Positions 1 through 8,302 of a stretch of DNA of 64,000 nt are shown here, piece after piece. The stretch is from Rothia kristinae NBRC 15354 (GTDB lineage Bacteria; Actinomycetota; Actinomycetes; Actinomycetales; Micrococcaceae). The notes below the pieces were generated by a model, which ran no database searches, had not been told where the DNA came from, and saw only the letters and a program-made list of their open reading frames with translations. Made by a program: the position numbers and the translations under genes. The DNA lies in NCBI RefSeq assembly GCF_001570865.1, contig NZ_BCSM01000002.1, positions 186,001 through 250,000 of the forward strand, written 5' to 3'. Position 1 is the stretch's first letter; every line of letters starts with the position of its first letter.

Positions 1-854
1 TTGCGCTCTTCGCGCGCTCTCCGCGCGGGACCCGCACCACGGAGCAGGGTCGGGCCGTGCTCGATGCCGCCGCTCCCTACCTGGACGCGGCCCGGTCCCT
101 CGCCGAGGCGGTGGGGGCTGTGGGTGCGGGGGCGGCCGCTCGGCTGCGGGTGGCCGTGAGCAACACCGTGGCGGAGCACTACCTGCCCTCGTGGCTGCAG
201 ACGGTGCTGGGCGGACACCCCGGGGCGCGCGTGGACGTGCACGCGGTCAACTCCCGGGAGGTGCTGCGCCAGGTGCGCGAGGGACTGGCGGAGCTGGGCT
301 TCGTGGAGAGCCCGGCGACCCTGGACGCCGTCGATCCGGCGGGCCCGGATCCGGACCGGGGTCTGCTGTTCCGCACGGTGGCCCGGGACGCGGTGGTCCT
401 GGCGGCCCCCGCGGGACACCCCTGGGCCCGCGCCGGACAGGTCTCCCGGGCGGAGCTGGCCCGCACCGGAGTGCTGGTGCGGGAGGAGGGCTCCGGCACC
501 CGGGTGGCCGTGGAGCGGGCCCTGCCCGAGCTCGCCGAGCCTGCCGGAGAGCTGGGCTCGCTGTCCGCGCTGATCTCCACGTCCAGGGCCACGGGGATCC
601 CGGCCTTCGTGCCGCGCCGGGCCGTGGCCGCGCCGCTGCGGGAGATCCGCGTGCCCGGGGTGGCCGTGGTCCGCCCGATCCGCGCGGTGGTCCGCCCGGG
701 CGCGGTGCACCCGCTGGCGGCGGCGCTGGTGCGCGCCGCCGTCGAGGACGGCACCGGGGACGGAGCCGCGGGGGAGGGCGTCGCGGACGGCACCCCGGGG
801 GAAGCCTCCCCCCGGGTTCAGCCCCGGGCTCGCTCCAGGACCGCCAGCAGGTAG
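1..854 (+). CDS. LysR-family transcriptional regulator (5' end outside window)
   Basis: The frame is open from base 3, so the start codon and most of the N-terminal winged helix lie before the window. The first visible residues (LFARSPRGTRTTEQG) are the typical end of a LysR DNA-binding domain just after the recognition helix. They are followed by the linker helix and a periplasmic-binding-like effector domain (RVAVSNTVAEHYLPSWL, then GLAELGFVESP). The extreme C-terminus is a low-complexity tail rich in Gly, Ala and Arg. The gene converges on the M20 deacetylase gene and the two 3' ends overlap by 37 bases. The effector and targets cannot be read from the visible part. Confidence 0.8.
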   Translation, partial: ALFARSPRGTRTTEQGRAVLDAAAPYLDAARSLAEAVGAVGAGAAARLRVAVSNTVAEHYLPSWLQTVLGGHPGARVDVHAVNSREVLRQVREGLAELGFVESPATLDAVDPAGPDPDRGLLFRTVARDAVVLAAPAGHPWARAGQVSRAELARTGVLVREEGSGTRVAVERALPELAEPAGELGSLSALISTSRATGIPAFVPRRAVAAPLREIRVPGVAVVRPIRAVVRPGAVHPLAAALVRAAVEDGTGDGAAGEGVADGTPGEASPRVQPRARSRTASR

Positions 855-2125
855 CGCTGGCAGGCCTCGATCTGCTCCAGGGCCACCCACTCGTTCGCGG
901 TGTGCGCCTGGGCGATGGATCCCGGTCCGCACACGATCGCGGGGATCCCGGCCTCGTAGTACTGACCGGCCTCCGTGCCGTAGGAGACGTACGGGACCTC
1001 CCCGCCGCCGTCGAGCACCGCGCCCAGCTCCTGAGCCAGACGCACCACGGGGGCCTCCGGGGACTCGCTCAGCGCGGGCACGCTGGCCAGCACCTCGTGC
1101 TCGGTGCCCACCCGGGCCAGGGCCTGCTCATCGGCCCCGCCCAGCTCCCGCACCCGGCGGACCTCCTCGGCCAGGGCCGGTTCGATCTCCTCGTCCAGGA
1201 AGGTCTGGATCCGGGCGCGCAGCTCCTCCGGGTCCGTGGCGGGCACGATGCGCAGGTCGTACTCCAGCGTCACCTCCTCGGCGACGATGTTGTGGGCTGC
1301 GCCGCCGCGGATCACGTTGACCCCGCCGGTGGTCCAGGGGATGTTGAAGCCCTCGGCCTGGGGGCCGTCGGTGCGCTCGCGCTCCACGAGGTCGTCGAAG
1401 AACGCGATGAACCGGGCGGCGGCGGAGACCGCGTTGATGCCGTACGGGGCCAGGGAGGAGTGCTTGGGCACCCCGTGGAAGGTCACCTTCCCGCGGAAGG
1501 GCGCCTTGTGGGCGACGACGATGTTCATCAGCGTCGGCTCCCCGACCAGGGCGAAGTCCGGGCGGATGCCGCGCTCGGCCAGGTCCGCGATCAGCCGCGG
1601 GGCCCCGAGGCAGCCGGGCTCCTCGTCGTAGGTGAAGGCGAAGTGCAGCGGCTCGGCCAGCTCGGCCTCGGCCGCCTGACCGAGCAGCCACAGCATCACC
1701 CCGACGTAGCTCTTCATGTCCGCGGCACCCCGGGCGTACAGCCGCCCGTCGCGGATCACCGGCTCGAAGGGATCGGTGTCCCACGGCTGACCCTGCACCG
1801 GCACGACGTCGGTGTGCCCGGACAGCAGCACGCCCCCGGAGGTGGCGCCGTCCGCGGCGGACACGGTGATGAGCAGGTTGGCGCGGTTGTGCTCGTCGGC
1901 CCAGGTCAGGTGCGCGGTGAGCCCGAGGCGCTCGGCTTCGGCGCGGATGAGTTCCAGCAGGGCCTCGTCGGACTCGTAGGAGACGGTGGGGATGCGCAGC
2001 AGGCGCTCGATCCAGGGCCAGGCGGCCGGCAGTCCGGTCTTCTCGGTGCCGGCGGTCTCGGGGGCGGAGTTCTCAGGAGTGGGGTTCTCGGGGGTGGGTG
2101 TGGTGGCGGAGGTGTCCTGGGTCAT
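818..2125 (-). CDS. argE: M20 family metallopeptidase, acetylornithine deacetylase-like (ArgE)
   Basis: A 435-residue cytoplasmic enzyme of the M20/ArgE-DapE family. ArgE hydrolyses N-acetylornithine to ornithine and acetate in arginine synthesis; related enzymes act on other N-acyl amino acids or dipeptides. Visible metal-site motifs are SGHTDVVP (about residue 102), the bridging Asp in RGAADMKS (about 136), the catalytic Glu pair in YDEEPGCLGA and a late His in SIAQAHTANEW. The first 30 residues are a Pro/Glu/Thr-rich tail containing PTPENPTPEN, not needed by the fold. No other arg gene is nearby, so the exact substrate is inferred. ATG at 2125 gives a full-length family member. Confidence 0.75.
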   Translation of the reverse strand: MTQDTSATTPTPENPTPENSAPETAGTEKTGLPAAWPWIERLLRIPTVSYESDEALLELIRAEAERLGLTAHLTWADEHNRANLLITVSAADGATSGGVLLSGHTDVVPVQGQPWDTDPFEPVIRDGRLYARGAADMKSYVGVMLWLLGQAAEAELAEPLHFAFTYDEEPGCLGAPRLIADLAERGIRPDFALVGEPTLMNIVVAHKAPFRGKVTFHGVPKHSSLAPYGINAVSAAARFIAFFDDLVERERTDGPQAEGFNIPWTTGGVNVIRGGAAHNIVAEEVTLEYDLRIVPATDPEELRARIQTFLDEEIEPALAEEVRRVRELGGADEQALARVGTEHEVLASVPALSESPEAPVVRLAQELGAVLDGGGEVPYVSYGTEAGQYYEAGIPAIVCGPGSIAQAHTANEWVALEQIEACQRYLLAVLERARG

Positions 2126-2532
2126 GCGCCCACTCTAAGGTCCCGCACCGCCGGGCGCCCAGGATCGGACCGCTCGGGCGAGACGCGGGGTCATCCGACG
2201 GGAACGGGCTGCCGCGTCCTTCCGCGTTCCTCTTGGGGGGGTGGAACGGTCCCGGGGAGCGGCACGATGCTCGACGCCGTCGACATTGGGGGGACACGAC
2301 GGCGGAGCGCACGCGTCCTGGGGGAAGGACACGGCAACCCTGTGTATGAAGACTACCTCATATACACAGGTCAACCGCGGATGTGACACACAGATGTCGC
2401 GGTGTTGAGCGGAGATCGGGGGGATCGCCCCGGAATCCCCGGTGGGCACCGCCGCCGCAGCGGACCCCCCAACCGGCGCACCGGCGAGACGGGGTGCGCG
2501 CCCGGCCCGCGAGAGCGAGACAATCGAAGGCG
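2126..2532. other. Intergenic region, divergent argE / gntK
   Basis: 407 bases between divergent starts. It holds the 9+9 base dyad at 2339-2370 in a locally AT-richer stretch, which is the likely promoter and operator zone for gntK. I see no gene, RNA or long palindrome of the kinds found elsewhere in the window. Confidence 0.6.
2339..2370. promoter_or_regulatory. Dyad upstream of the gluconate genes
   Basis: Perfect inverted repeat CCTGTGTAT / ATACACAGG with a 14-base AT-rich spacer, about 160 bases before gntK. The position fits an operator for a gluconate-responsive regulator, but no GntR-type gene is in the window and the protein that binds is unknown. Confidence 0.35.
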
Positions 2533-3081
2533 ATGAACACCACCATAGAACAGCCCCTGCACATCGTCGTGATGGGCGTGTCCGGCACCGGGAAGACCTC
2601 CGTGGCCCAGCAGCTGGCCGAGCGCCTGGGGGTCGGCTTCGTCGAAGGCGACGACCTGCACCCCGAGGCCAACCGGGCCAAGATGGCCGCCGGCCACCCG
2701 CTGACCGACGAGGACCGCTGGCCCTGGCTGGCCCGGATCGTGGAGCGGATGCAGGAATCCGCCGCCACCGGCCGCGGCCTGGTCATCACCTGCTCCGCGC
2801 TGAAGCGCGCCTACCGGGACATCCTCGCGGACAACGGCGCAGTGACGGTCTTCGCGCACCTGCAGGGCCCGCACGACGTCGTGGCCCAGCGCCTGGCCGA
2901 GCGCTCCGGGCACTTCTTCCCCACCTCCCTGCTGGACTCGCAGTTCCAGACCCTGCAGCCGCTGCAGGAGGATGAGCCCGGGTTCACCGTGGACATCCGG
3001 GGGACCGTGGAGCAGGAGGTCCAGGACATCCTGGACACCCTCCCCGATTTCCTGCTGCGCCTGGCCGAGCGCCGCGCCTAG
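2533..3081 (+). CDS. gntK: Gluconokinase
   Basis: Phosphorylates D-gluconate to 6-phosphogluconate with ATP, feeding the pentose phosphate pathway. The 182-residue protein matches the usual GntK length. The P-loop GVSGTGKTS is at residues 15-23, followed by the family motifs VEGDDLHPEANRAKM and LTDEDRWPWL, then CSALKRAYRD and SGHFFPTSLLDSQ. ATG 2533 is chosen because the family begins with a short lead before the P-loop; upstream in-frame codons would add an Arg-rich stretch unlike the family. The gluconate permease gene follows 125 bases downstream, so the two probably form one uptake and activation unit. Confidence 0.92.
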   Translation: MNTTIEQPLHIVVMGVSGTGKTSVAQQLAERLGVGFVEGDDLHPEANRAKMAAGHPLTDEDRWPWLARIVERMQESAATGRGLVITCSALKRAYRDILADNGAVTVFAHLQGPHDVVAQRLAERSGHFFPTSLLDSQFQTLQPLQEDEPGFTVDIRGTVEQEVQDILDTLPDFLLRLAERRA

Positions 3082-3206
3082 CCCGCACCCCGGGGTGCCG
3101 CGCCGCGCCCTCCCCTGAAGCTGCCGACGTCGATCCCTCGGGCCCGACGCCGGGACCGCGCGCCAAGCGCACCCTCCCCATCCCCTCTCACCGAAGCAGG
3201 TACCCC

Positions 3207-4607
3207 ATGGAGATCGAAGGCTGGAGCCAGACGCTCACCGCCGGCCCCCTCCTGGCCATCGCCGCGGGCGCCATCGTGGTGCTCCTCGTGCTGATCGTCA
3301 GATTCAAGATGCACGCCTTCCCGGCCCTGATCCTGGTCAGCCTGCTGACCGCCGTCGCCACGGGGATCCCGCTGGGGCAGGTCGTGAAGGTCATGACCAA
3401 CGGCTTCGGCACCACCCTGGGCAGCGTGGCCCTGCTGGTGGGCCTGGGTGCGATGCTCGGGGCCCTGCTGGAGGTCTCCGGCGGCGCCCAGGTGCTGGCG
3501 CACAAGATGATCAGCGTATTCGGGGAGGACCGGGCGCCCCTGGCCCTGGGCGTGGCCTCCCTGCTGTTCGGCTTCCCCATCTTCTTCGACGCCGGCCTGG
3601 TGGTCATGCTGCCGGTGGTCTTCTCCGTGGCCCGCTGGGTGGGCGGATCGATGCTGTTCTACGGCCTGCCCGCTGTCGGCGCGTTCTCGGTGATGCACGT
3701 GTTCGTGCCGCCGCACCCGGGCCCGGTCACCGCGGCCACCCTGTTCAGCGCGAACGTGGGCACGGTGCTGCTGGTGGGTCTGGTCGTCGCGATCCCCACC
3801 TGGTACCTGGCCGTGTACCTGTTCTCCAAGGTCATCGGGCGGCGGATCGACCTGCCGGTGCCCAGCGTCTTCGGGGACCAGGAGGTCCACGACCCCCAGA
3901 ATCCGCCGAAGTGGCAGACCGTGGTGGCGCTGCTGCTGCTGCCGATGCTGCTGATCTTCCTCAACACCGGACTGACCACCCTGGCCAAGTCCGGGGTGAT
4001 CGATGAGGCCACGAGCGGCACCGAGTGGTTCCAGGGCCTGGTGCTGCTGGGGGAGACGCCGGTGGCGCTGCTGATCACGCTGATCGTCGCAGCCTTCGTG
4101 CTGGGGCGGCGCCTGGGCACCGAGCACGGCGGGGTGCAGTCCATCATGGAGGGCGCCCTGCCCCCGGTGTGCTCGGTCATCCTCATCACCGGGGCCGGCG
4201 GGATGTTCGGCGGGGTGCTGCGCACCTCCGGGATCGGCGCCTCCCTGACCGAGGTGCTGGGCGGGTGGGGCATCCCGCTGATCTTCGCCGGGTTCCTCAT
4301 CTCCGCGATCCTGCGGGTGGCCCAGGGTTCGGCCACCGTGGCCCTGACCACCACGGCCGGGCTGATCTCCGACGGCGTGGCCTCCGCCGGGTACAACGAC
4401 GTGCAGCTGGCGACCCTGGTGGTCGCGGTGGCCGCCGGGTCCGTGGTGCTCTCCCACTTCAACGACTCCGGGTTCTGGCTGGTGGGCCGGTTCTTCCAGA
4501 TGGACGTGAAGACCACCTTCAAGACGTGGACGGTGCTGGAGACGCTGATCGGCGTCATCGGCTTCGCGGTGGCCGCGGTGATCTTCTACGCCGGGGCGCT
4601 GCTGTAG
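3207..4607 (+). CDS. gntT: Gluconate:H+ symporter, GntP family
   Basis: A 466-residue inner-membrane permease that imports gluconate with protons. It is almost wholly hydrophobic with about 12-14 membrane segments. Family features include FPALILVSLLTA near the N-terminus, the MLGALLEVSGGAQVLA region, LFGFPIFFDAGLVVMLP, and a late GSATVALTTTAGL and HFNDSGFWLVGRF segment. It follows gntK on the same strand. A long palindrome lies 18 bases after the stop and probably ends the transcript. Which GntP paralogue it is (GntT, GntP or GntU) cannot be told from sequence alone. Confidence 0.88.
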   Translation: MEIEGWSQTLTAGPLLAIAAGAIVVLLVLIVRFKMHAFPALILVSLLTAVATGIPLGQVVKVMTNGFGTTLGSVALLVGLGAMLGALLEVSGGAQVLAHKMISVFGEDRAPLALGVASLLFGFPIFFDAGLVVMLPVVFSVARWVGGSMLFYGLPAVGAFSVMHVFVPPHPGPVTAATLFSANVGTVLLVGLVVAIPTWYLAVYLFSKVIGRRIDLPVPSVFGDQEVHDPQNPPKWQTVVALLLLPMLLIFLNTGLTTLAKSGVIDEATSGTEWFQGLVLLGETPVALLITLIVAAFVLGRRLGTEHGGVQSIMEGALPPVCSVILITGAGGMFGGVLRTSGIGASLTEVLGGWGIPLIFAGFLISAILRVAQGSATVALTTTAGLISDGVASAGYNDVQLATLVVAVAAGSVVLSHFNDSGFWLVGRFFQMDVKTTFKTWTVLETLIGVIGFAVAAVIFYAGALL

Positions 4608-4624
4608 CCCCTTCCCCGGCGCAC

Positions 4625-4685
4625 AACGGGAGATGCGTGACATTCCTGGGCATGACACGTCCCGGAATGCAGCGCATCTCCCGTT
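4625..4685. repeat. Long palindrome P1 (family A)
   Basis: Imperfect inverted repeat, left arm 4625-4650 and right arm 4661-4685, outer arms AACGGGAGATGCG / CGCATCTCCCGTT. A 22-base run beginning GAGATGCGTGACATTCC is identical to one in P2 at 35806. It starts 18 bases after the gntT stop and ends 33 bases before the regulator start at 4719. Probably a terminator; no T-run follows. Confidence 0.8.
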
Positions 4686-4718
4686 CTGCGATGGGGCCGG
4701 TCTGGGAGGATGGAGCCC

Positions 4719-5489
4719 ATGGGTGACGAGCAGGTGGACGGTCTCAGCGAGGCCGCGCAGAACTCCCTGAAGACCATCTGGTCCCTGGGTGAGTGGAGCG
4801 AGGAGCCGGTGACCGCCGCGGCCCTGGCCGAGGCCCTCGGGTTGCGCCGCTCCACCGTCTCCGACGGGCTCAAGAGGCTGCGCGGGCAGGGCCTGGTGGA
4901 GCACGCCCCCTACGGGACGGTGCGCCTGACCGAGACCGGGCGGGCCACCGCGCTGGTGATGGTGCGCCGGCACCGGCTCATCGAGACCTTCCTGGTGCGC
5001 ACCCTGGGCTACCGCTGGGACCAGGTCCACGACGAGGCCGAGGCGCTGGAGCACGCCGTCTCGGACTTCATGGTGGAGCGGATGGCGGCCGTGCTGGGCC
5101 ACCCGGAGCGGGACCCGCACGGGGACCCCATCCCCGCCGCCGACGGCACCGTCACCCGCCCCGACGCCCGGCCCCTGCCCGAGCTGCTGGCCGATCCCTC
5201 GGCGCGGCGTCGCCGGGAGGCCGCGGACGGGCTGAGCGTGACCGTCGCGCGCATCTCCGACGCCGACCCGGCCGTGCTGCGGGACCTGGCCGCAGCGGGC
5301 ATCGGGGTGGGCACCCGGATGCGCGTGCCGAGCGCACCGGAGACGGGCGGCGTCGATGATGCCGACGCCGCGGGCCGGCACGCGGATGACCGCCCGGGCG
5401 CCGTCGCCGTCCGGTTGGCGGCCGACGCCGGGCGGCACCGCACGCTCGCGCGGGAGGCCGCGGCCGCCCTCTACGTCTCGCTGAGCTGA
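4719..5489 (+). CDS. DtxR/MntR-family metal-dependent regulator
   Basis: A 256-residue repressor of metal-uptake or redox genes. The winged helix is at about residues 10-70 (TAAALAEALGLRRSTVSDGLKRL), followed by the metal-binding and dimerisation helices and a C-terminal FeoA/SH3-like domain after a long linker. The ligand region reads RRHRLIETF, then VHDEAEALEHAVSD. It keeps the His, Glu and His of the DtxR ancillary site, but Glu replaces the primary-site Cys, as in MntR. The position matching DtxR Met10 / MntR Asp8 appears to be Asn. Start 4719 is chosen over the in-frame ATG at 4710 because GGGAGGA (4704-4710) sits 8 bases before it. It converges on a manganese-type ABC operon, its plausible target. 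Confidence 0.82.
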   Translation: MGDEQVDGLSEAAQNSLKTIWSLGEWSEEPVTAAALAEALGLRRSTVSDGLKRLRGQGLVEHAPYGTVRLTETGRATALVMVRRHRLIETFLVRTLGYRWDQVHDEAEALEHAVSDFMVERMAAVLGHPERDPHGDPIPAADGTVTRPDARPLPELLADPSARRRREAADGLSVTVARISDADPAVLRDLAAAGIGVGTRMRVPSAPETGGVDDADAAGRHADDRPGAVAVRLAADAGRHRTLAREAAAALYVSLS

Positions 5490-5540
5490 TCCGACACGCG
5501 CCCGACGCCCCAGCGCCGGTGTCTCACCCCCGCCGGGGGC

Positions 5541-5611
5541 GGTTCGGGAGTCTTCCGGTGTTCCGGGAGCACGCGGAGCGCTCCCGAACCCCCGCGAGGC
5601 TCCAGAAACGG
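5541..5611. repeat. Long palindrome P6 (family C)
   Basis: Degenerate inverted repeat built from units like TTCGGGAGTCTTCCGGTGTT, lying between the convergent metalloregulator gene (ends 5489) and the ABC permease gene (ends 5643). The left arm matches the arms of P7 (11876) and P8 (44308) better than it matches its own right arm. Likely a bidirectional terminator. Confidence 0.65.
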
Positions 5612-5642
5612 GTCGTGCCGCCGGTGCCCACCCCGGCAGCGG

Positions 5643-6503
5643 TCACTGCGCCGACGCCGGGCGGGAGTGCCGCAGGGTGCGCACCCGGGTGAGCGCGTAG
5701 ACCACCGCGAACCAGATGCCCTGGCACAGCACCACGCACCCGCCGGAGGAGGCGTCCAGGGCCACCGAGAGGTACAGGCCGGTCACCGTGCACACCAGGG
5801 AGGAGGCCACGGCGATCCCCAGCATCCGGGGGAAGCGGCGGGTCCGCAGCTGCGCGGTGGCCCCGGGGATCACCAGCATCGCCACCACCAGCACCACCCC
5901 GACGGTCTGCATCGCCACCACGCAGGTCAGCGCCAGGCAGCCCAGCAGGATCCCGGCCAGCACCCGCGGATTCAGCCCCACCACCCGGGCGTGCCGGGGG
6001 TCGAAGGCCCACAGGGTGAGGTCCCGGCGGCGGATCAGCAGCACCGTCAGACACGCCGCCGCCAGCACCAGCACCTGCACCAGGTCCGTGCGGGAGACCC
6101 CCAGCAGGTTCCCGAAGACGATGTGGTGCAGGTCCACCTGCGAGGGCGTCACGGAGACCAGCACCAGCCCCAGGGCGAACAGCGTGGTGAACACGATGCC
6201 GATGCTCGCGTCCTCCTTGACCCGGCTGGTCCGCCGCAGCCCGCCGATCAGCCACACCGCCAGCAGCCCGAACACGGTGGCCCCGAGCGCGAAGGGCAGC
6301 CCGAGGATGTAGGACAGCACCACCCCGGGCAGCACCGCGTGGGAGACGGCGTCCCCCAGCAGGGACCACCCGGTGAGCACCAGCCAGCAGGAGAGCACCG
6401 CGCACACCACGGCGGCGGCCAGGGCGGCCGCGAAGGCCCGGCGCAGGAAGGGGTAGGTCAGCGGGTCGGCGAGCAGCTGGCCGACGGCGTTCAGCGCGTC
6501 CAC
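5643..6503 (-). CDS. Metal ABC transporter permease (ABC-3 family, Mn/Zn type)
   Basis: A 286-residue membrane subunit of a manganese- or zinc-type importer (MntB/ZnuB/SitC class) with about 8 hydrophobic segments. Characteristic stretches are SCWLVLTGWSLLGDAVSHAVLPG and KEDASIGIVFTTLFALGLVLV, and later QTVGVVLVVAMLVIPGATAQL. Translation starts at GTG 6503, inside the 3' end of the ATPase gene (13-base overlap), so the two are coupled. It is the last gene of the binding protein-ATPase-permease operon. Metal preference is inferred from the binding protein rather than from this subunit. Confidence 0.9.
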   Translation of the reverse strand: MDALNAVGQLLADPLTYPFLRRAFAAALAAAVVCAVLSCWLVLTGWSLLGDAVSHAVLPGVVLSYILGLPFALGATVFGLLAVWLIGGLRRTSRVKEDASIGIVFTTLFALGLVLVSVTPSQVDLHHIVFGNLLGVSRTDLVQVLVLAAACLTVLLIRRRDLTLWAFDPRHARVVGLNPRVLAGILLGCLALTCVVAMQTVGVVLVVAMLVIPGATAQLRTRRFPRMLGIAVASSLVCTVTGLYLSVALDASSGGCVVLCQGIWFAVVYALTRVRTLRHSRPASAQ

Positions 6504-7402
6504 GGGGCGGCCTCGTCGTCGGGGGAGCCGAAGGCCAGGGCGAGGTGCTCCGGGCGCAGCACCTCGGCGGTGGGCCCGGTGAGCAGGATGCGCCGGCGCA
6601 GCAGCACCGCGTCATCGGCCACGGCCTCCAGGCCCTCGATGCTGTGCACGGAGAACAGCACGGCGGCACCGGCGTCGGCTGCTTCGCGCAGGATCCGCCC
6701 GATCGCGACGGCGGAGACCCGATCCACCCCCGCCAGCGGCTCGTCCAGCAGCAGCAGGGGAGCCCCCTGGGCCAGGGCGCGGGCGAGGAAGGCGCGGCGC
6801 CGCTGCCCGCCGGAGAGCTGCCCGATCTGCCGGTGCGCCAGCGCCGTCAGCCCCACCCGCGCCAGGGCCTCGGCCGCGGCCTGCCGATCCTGCGGGCGGG
6901 GTCGGCGGGTGAGCCCCTGGAAGCCGACCCGCCCCTGCATGGTCAGATCCGCCACGCTCAGCGGAAAGTCCCAGTCCACGCCCTCGCTCTGCGGCATGTA
7001 GGCCAGCAGGCTGTGGCGCCGGGCGGTCTCGGCCGGCATCCCGCGGATGCGCACGACGCCGCGTCGGGCCGGAGCGAAGCCGGCGACGGCGTCCATCAGG
7101 GTGGATTTGCCGGAGCCGTTGACCCCGAGCAGGGCGGTCACGGTGCCGGGCCGCAGGGTGAGGCTGGCGTCCTGCACCGCGAGCACGGTTGCGCGGGTGA
7201 CGGTCAGGTCCCGGATCTCCAGGGCCGGGGGCTGATCCCGCGGCGCGGCGTCGGGGTTCCGGTCGGCGGTGAGCTCGGCGGTGAGCCCGGCGTCGGGAAG
7301 CTCGGCGCCGGGGCCGTGGTCGGCGGGCGGCCGGGGTGTCGCCGCGTGGGCCGCCTCGATGCGACGGGTGCGGCGGGAGGCGCGGGCGTGCGGGAAGGGC
7401 AT
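6491..7402 (-). CDS. Metal ABC transporter ATP-binding protein
   Basis: A 303-residue ATPase subunit of the adjacent importer. Walker A is GVNGSGKST, the signature LSGGQRRR, Walker B LLLLDEP, and the switch His lies in LFSVHSIEG. About 58 residues precede the first strand (ALEIRDLTV). This extension is Arg/Ala/Pro-rich and unusual for the family. ATG 7402 overlaps the binding-protein stop by one base and has a GGGGAGGG ribosome site, so the extension seems to be translated. An internal start nearer the domain remains possible. Confidence 0.88.
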   Translation of the reverse strand: MPFPHARASRRTRRIEAAHAATPRPPADHGPGAELPDAGLTAELTADRNPDAAPRDQPPALEIRDLTVTRATVLAVQDASLTLRPGTVTALLGVNGSGKSTLMDAVAGFAPARRGVVRIRGMPAETARRHSLLAYMPQSEGVDWDFPLSVADLTMQGRVGFQGLTRRPRPQDRQAAAEALARVGLTALAHRQIGQLSGGQRRRAFLARALAQGAPLLLLDEPLAGVDRVSAVAIGRILREAADAGAAVLFSVHSIEGLEAVADDAVLLRRRILLTGPTAEVLRPEHLALAFGSPDDEAAPWTR

Positions 7403-8055
7403 CAGGAGCCCTCCCCGCCCTGATCGCCGCTCAGCCCGGCGGTGATGGTGCGGGCGTCGTGGCGCAGCAGGTCCAGGAAGGTGGGCACGGGGCCGCCCTC
7501 CTCGGAGAGGGAGTCCACGTAGAGGGTGCCGCCGTAGCGGGTGCCGGTGGCGTCCACCACCTGGCGCATGGTGGCGTCGGAGACGGTGGATTCGCAGAAC
7601 ACGGCCGGGACGCCGCGCTGCTTCACCGTGTCGATGGCGGAGCGGATCTGCTGGGCGGTGCCCTGGTCATCGGAGTTCACCGGCCACAGGTAGTGCTCGG
7701 TCAGGCCGGTGTCCCGGGCGAGGTAGCTGAAGGCGCCTTCGCAGGTGAGCAGGACCCGGTGATCCGCGGGCAGGGCGGCCACGGCGTCCTGCACCTCGGT
7801 GTGCACCTGCTCCAGCTGCTCCTGGTATCTCCGGGCGTTCTCCCGGAACTCCTCGGCGTGCTCGGGGCTCAGCTCGGCCAGGGCCTCGGCGATGGTGTCG
7901 GTGTACCGCTGGGCGGCGCGCGGGCTCATCCAGGCGTGCGGGTTGGGCTTGCCCTCGGAGGCTCCGGCGGCGCAGCCGGTGAGCAGCAGGAGGGCGACGC
8001 CGAGCAGGGCGGGCAGCCGCAGGACATGGCGGCGGGGGCGGCGGGCAGCGCGCAT
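7402..8055 (-). CDS. Manganese-type ABC substrate-binding lipoprotein lacking its N-terminal lobe
   Basis: A 217-residue protein; the cluster A-I family (MntC/PsaA/ZnuA) is usually about 300. A lipoprotein signal peptide (basic RRPRRH, hydrophobic core, lipobox LLTGC) is joined by about 10 residues straight to the second half of the fold (GKPNPHAWMSPRAAQRY). The roughly 110 residues of lobe 1 that should lie between, with the first metal-binding His, are absent. The remaining ligands are present: His in NPHAW, Glu in CEGAFSYLA (Glu is the manganese-type residue) and Asp in LYVDSLSEEG. The frame is intact and coupled to the ATPase gene, so this is an internal deletion, not a frameshift. Function may be reduced or may need a partner. 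Confidence 0.85.
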   Translation of the reverse strand: MRAARRPRRHVLRLPALLGVALLLLTGCAAGASEGKPNPHAWMSPRAAQRYTDTIAEALAELSPEHAEEFRENARRYQEQLEQVHTEVQDAVAALPADHRVLLTCEGAFSYLARDTGLTEHYLWPVNSDDQGTAQQIRSAIDTVKQRGVPAVFCESTVSDATMRQVVDATGTRYGGTLYVDSLSEEGGPVPTFLDLLRHDARTITAGLSGDQGGEGS

Positions 8056-8161
8056 GGCGGGCGCCTTTCTGGGACGACGATGTCGGGGGCGCCGGGCGGG
8101 GTGGGCTCAGTGGGTTCTGCTGGATCGGATCCACACCACCGCGCCCGGCCCCCTCACCATA

Positions 8162-8200
8162 AGTTCGAGGAGTCGAACTCTGCAAGAATCATTCTCATCA
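8162..8200. promoter_or_regulatory. Putative metalloregulator operators before the metal ABC operon
   Basis: Two adjacent perfect dyads in an AT-richer stretch 107-145 bases before the binding-protein start: AGTTCGA-GGAG-TCGAACT (8162-8179) and AGAAT-C-ATTCT (8185-8195). The second resembles a Fur/Zur-type site and either could bind the DtxR-like regulator at 4719. Which protein binds is not known. Confidence 0.4.
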
Positions 8201-8218
8201 GAAACCACCCCTCCCCAG

Positions 8219-8287
8219 GCAAAACTGGAGATGCCGCCTAAAACGGGACGTGTGGCGTCCCGTTTCAGGCGGTATCTCCAGTTTTGC
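8219..8287. repeat. Long palindrome P3 (family A variant)
   Basis: Arms 8219-8250 and 8256-8287, 32 bases each with 30 complementary, loop TGTGG. Outer arm GCAAAACTGGAGATGC resembles the P2 outer arm; the inner part (CGCCTAAAACGGGACG) is its own. Starts 16 bases after the flavoprotein gene end at 8303 on the minus strand, a terminator position. Confidence 0.85.
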
Positions 8288-8302
8288 GGAGGGGGGAGGG
8301 GG

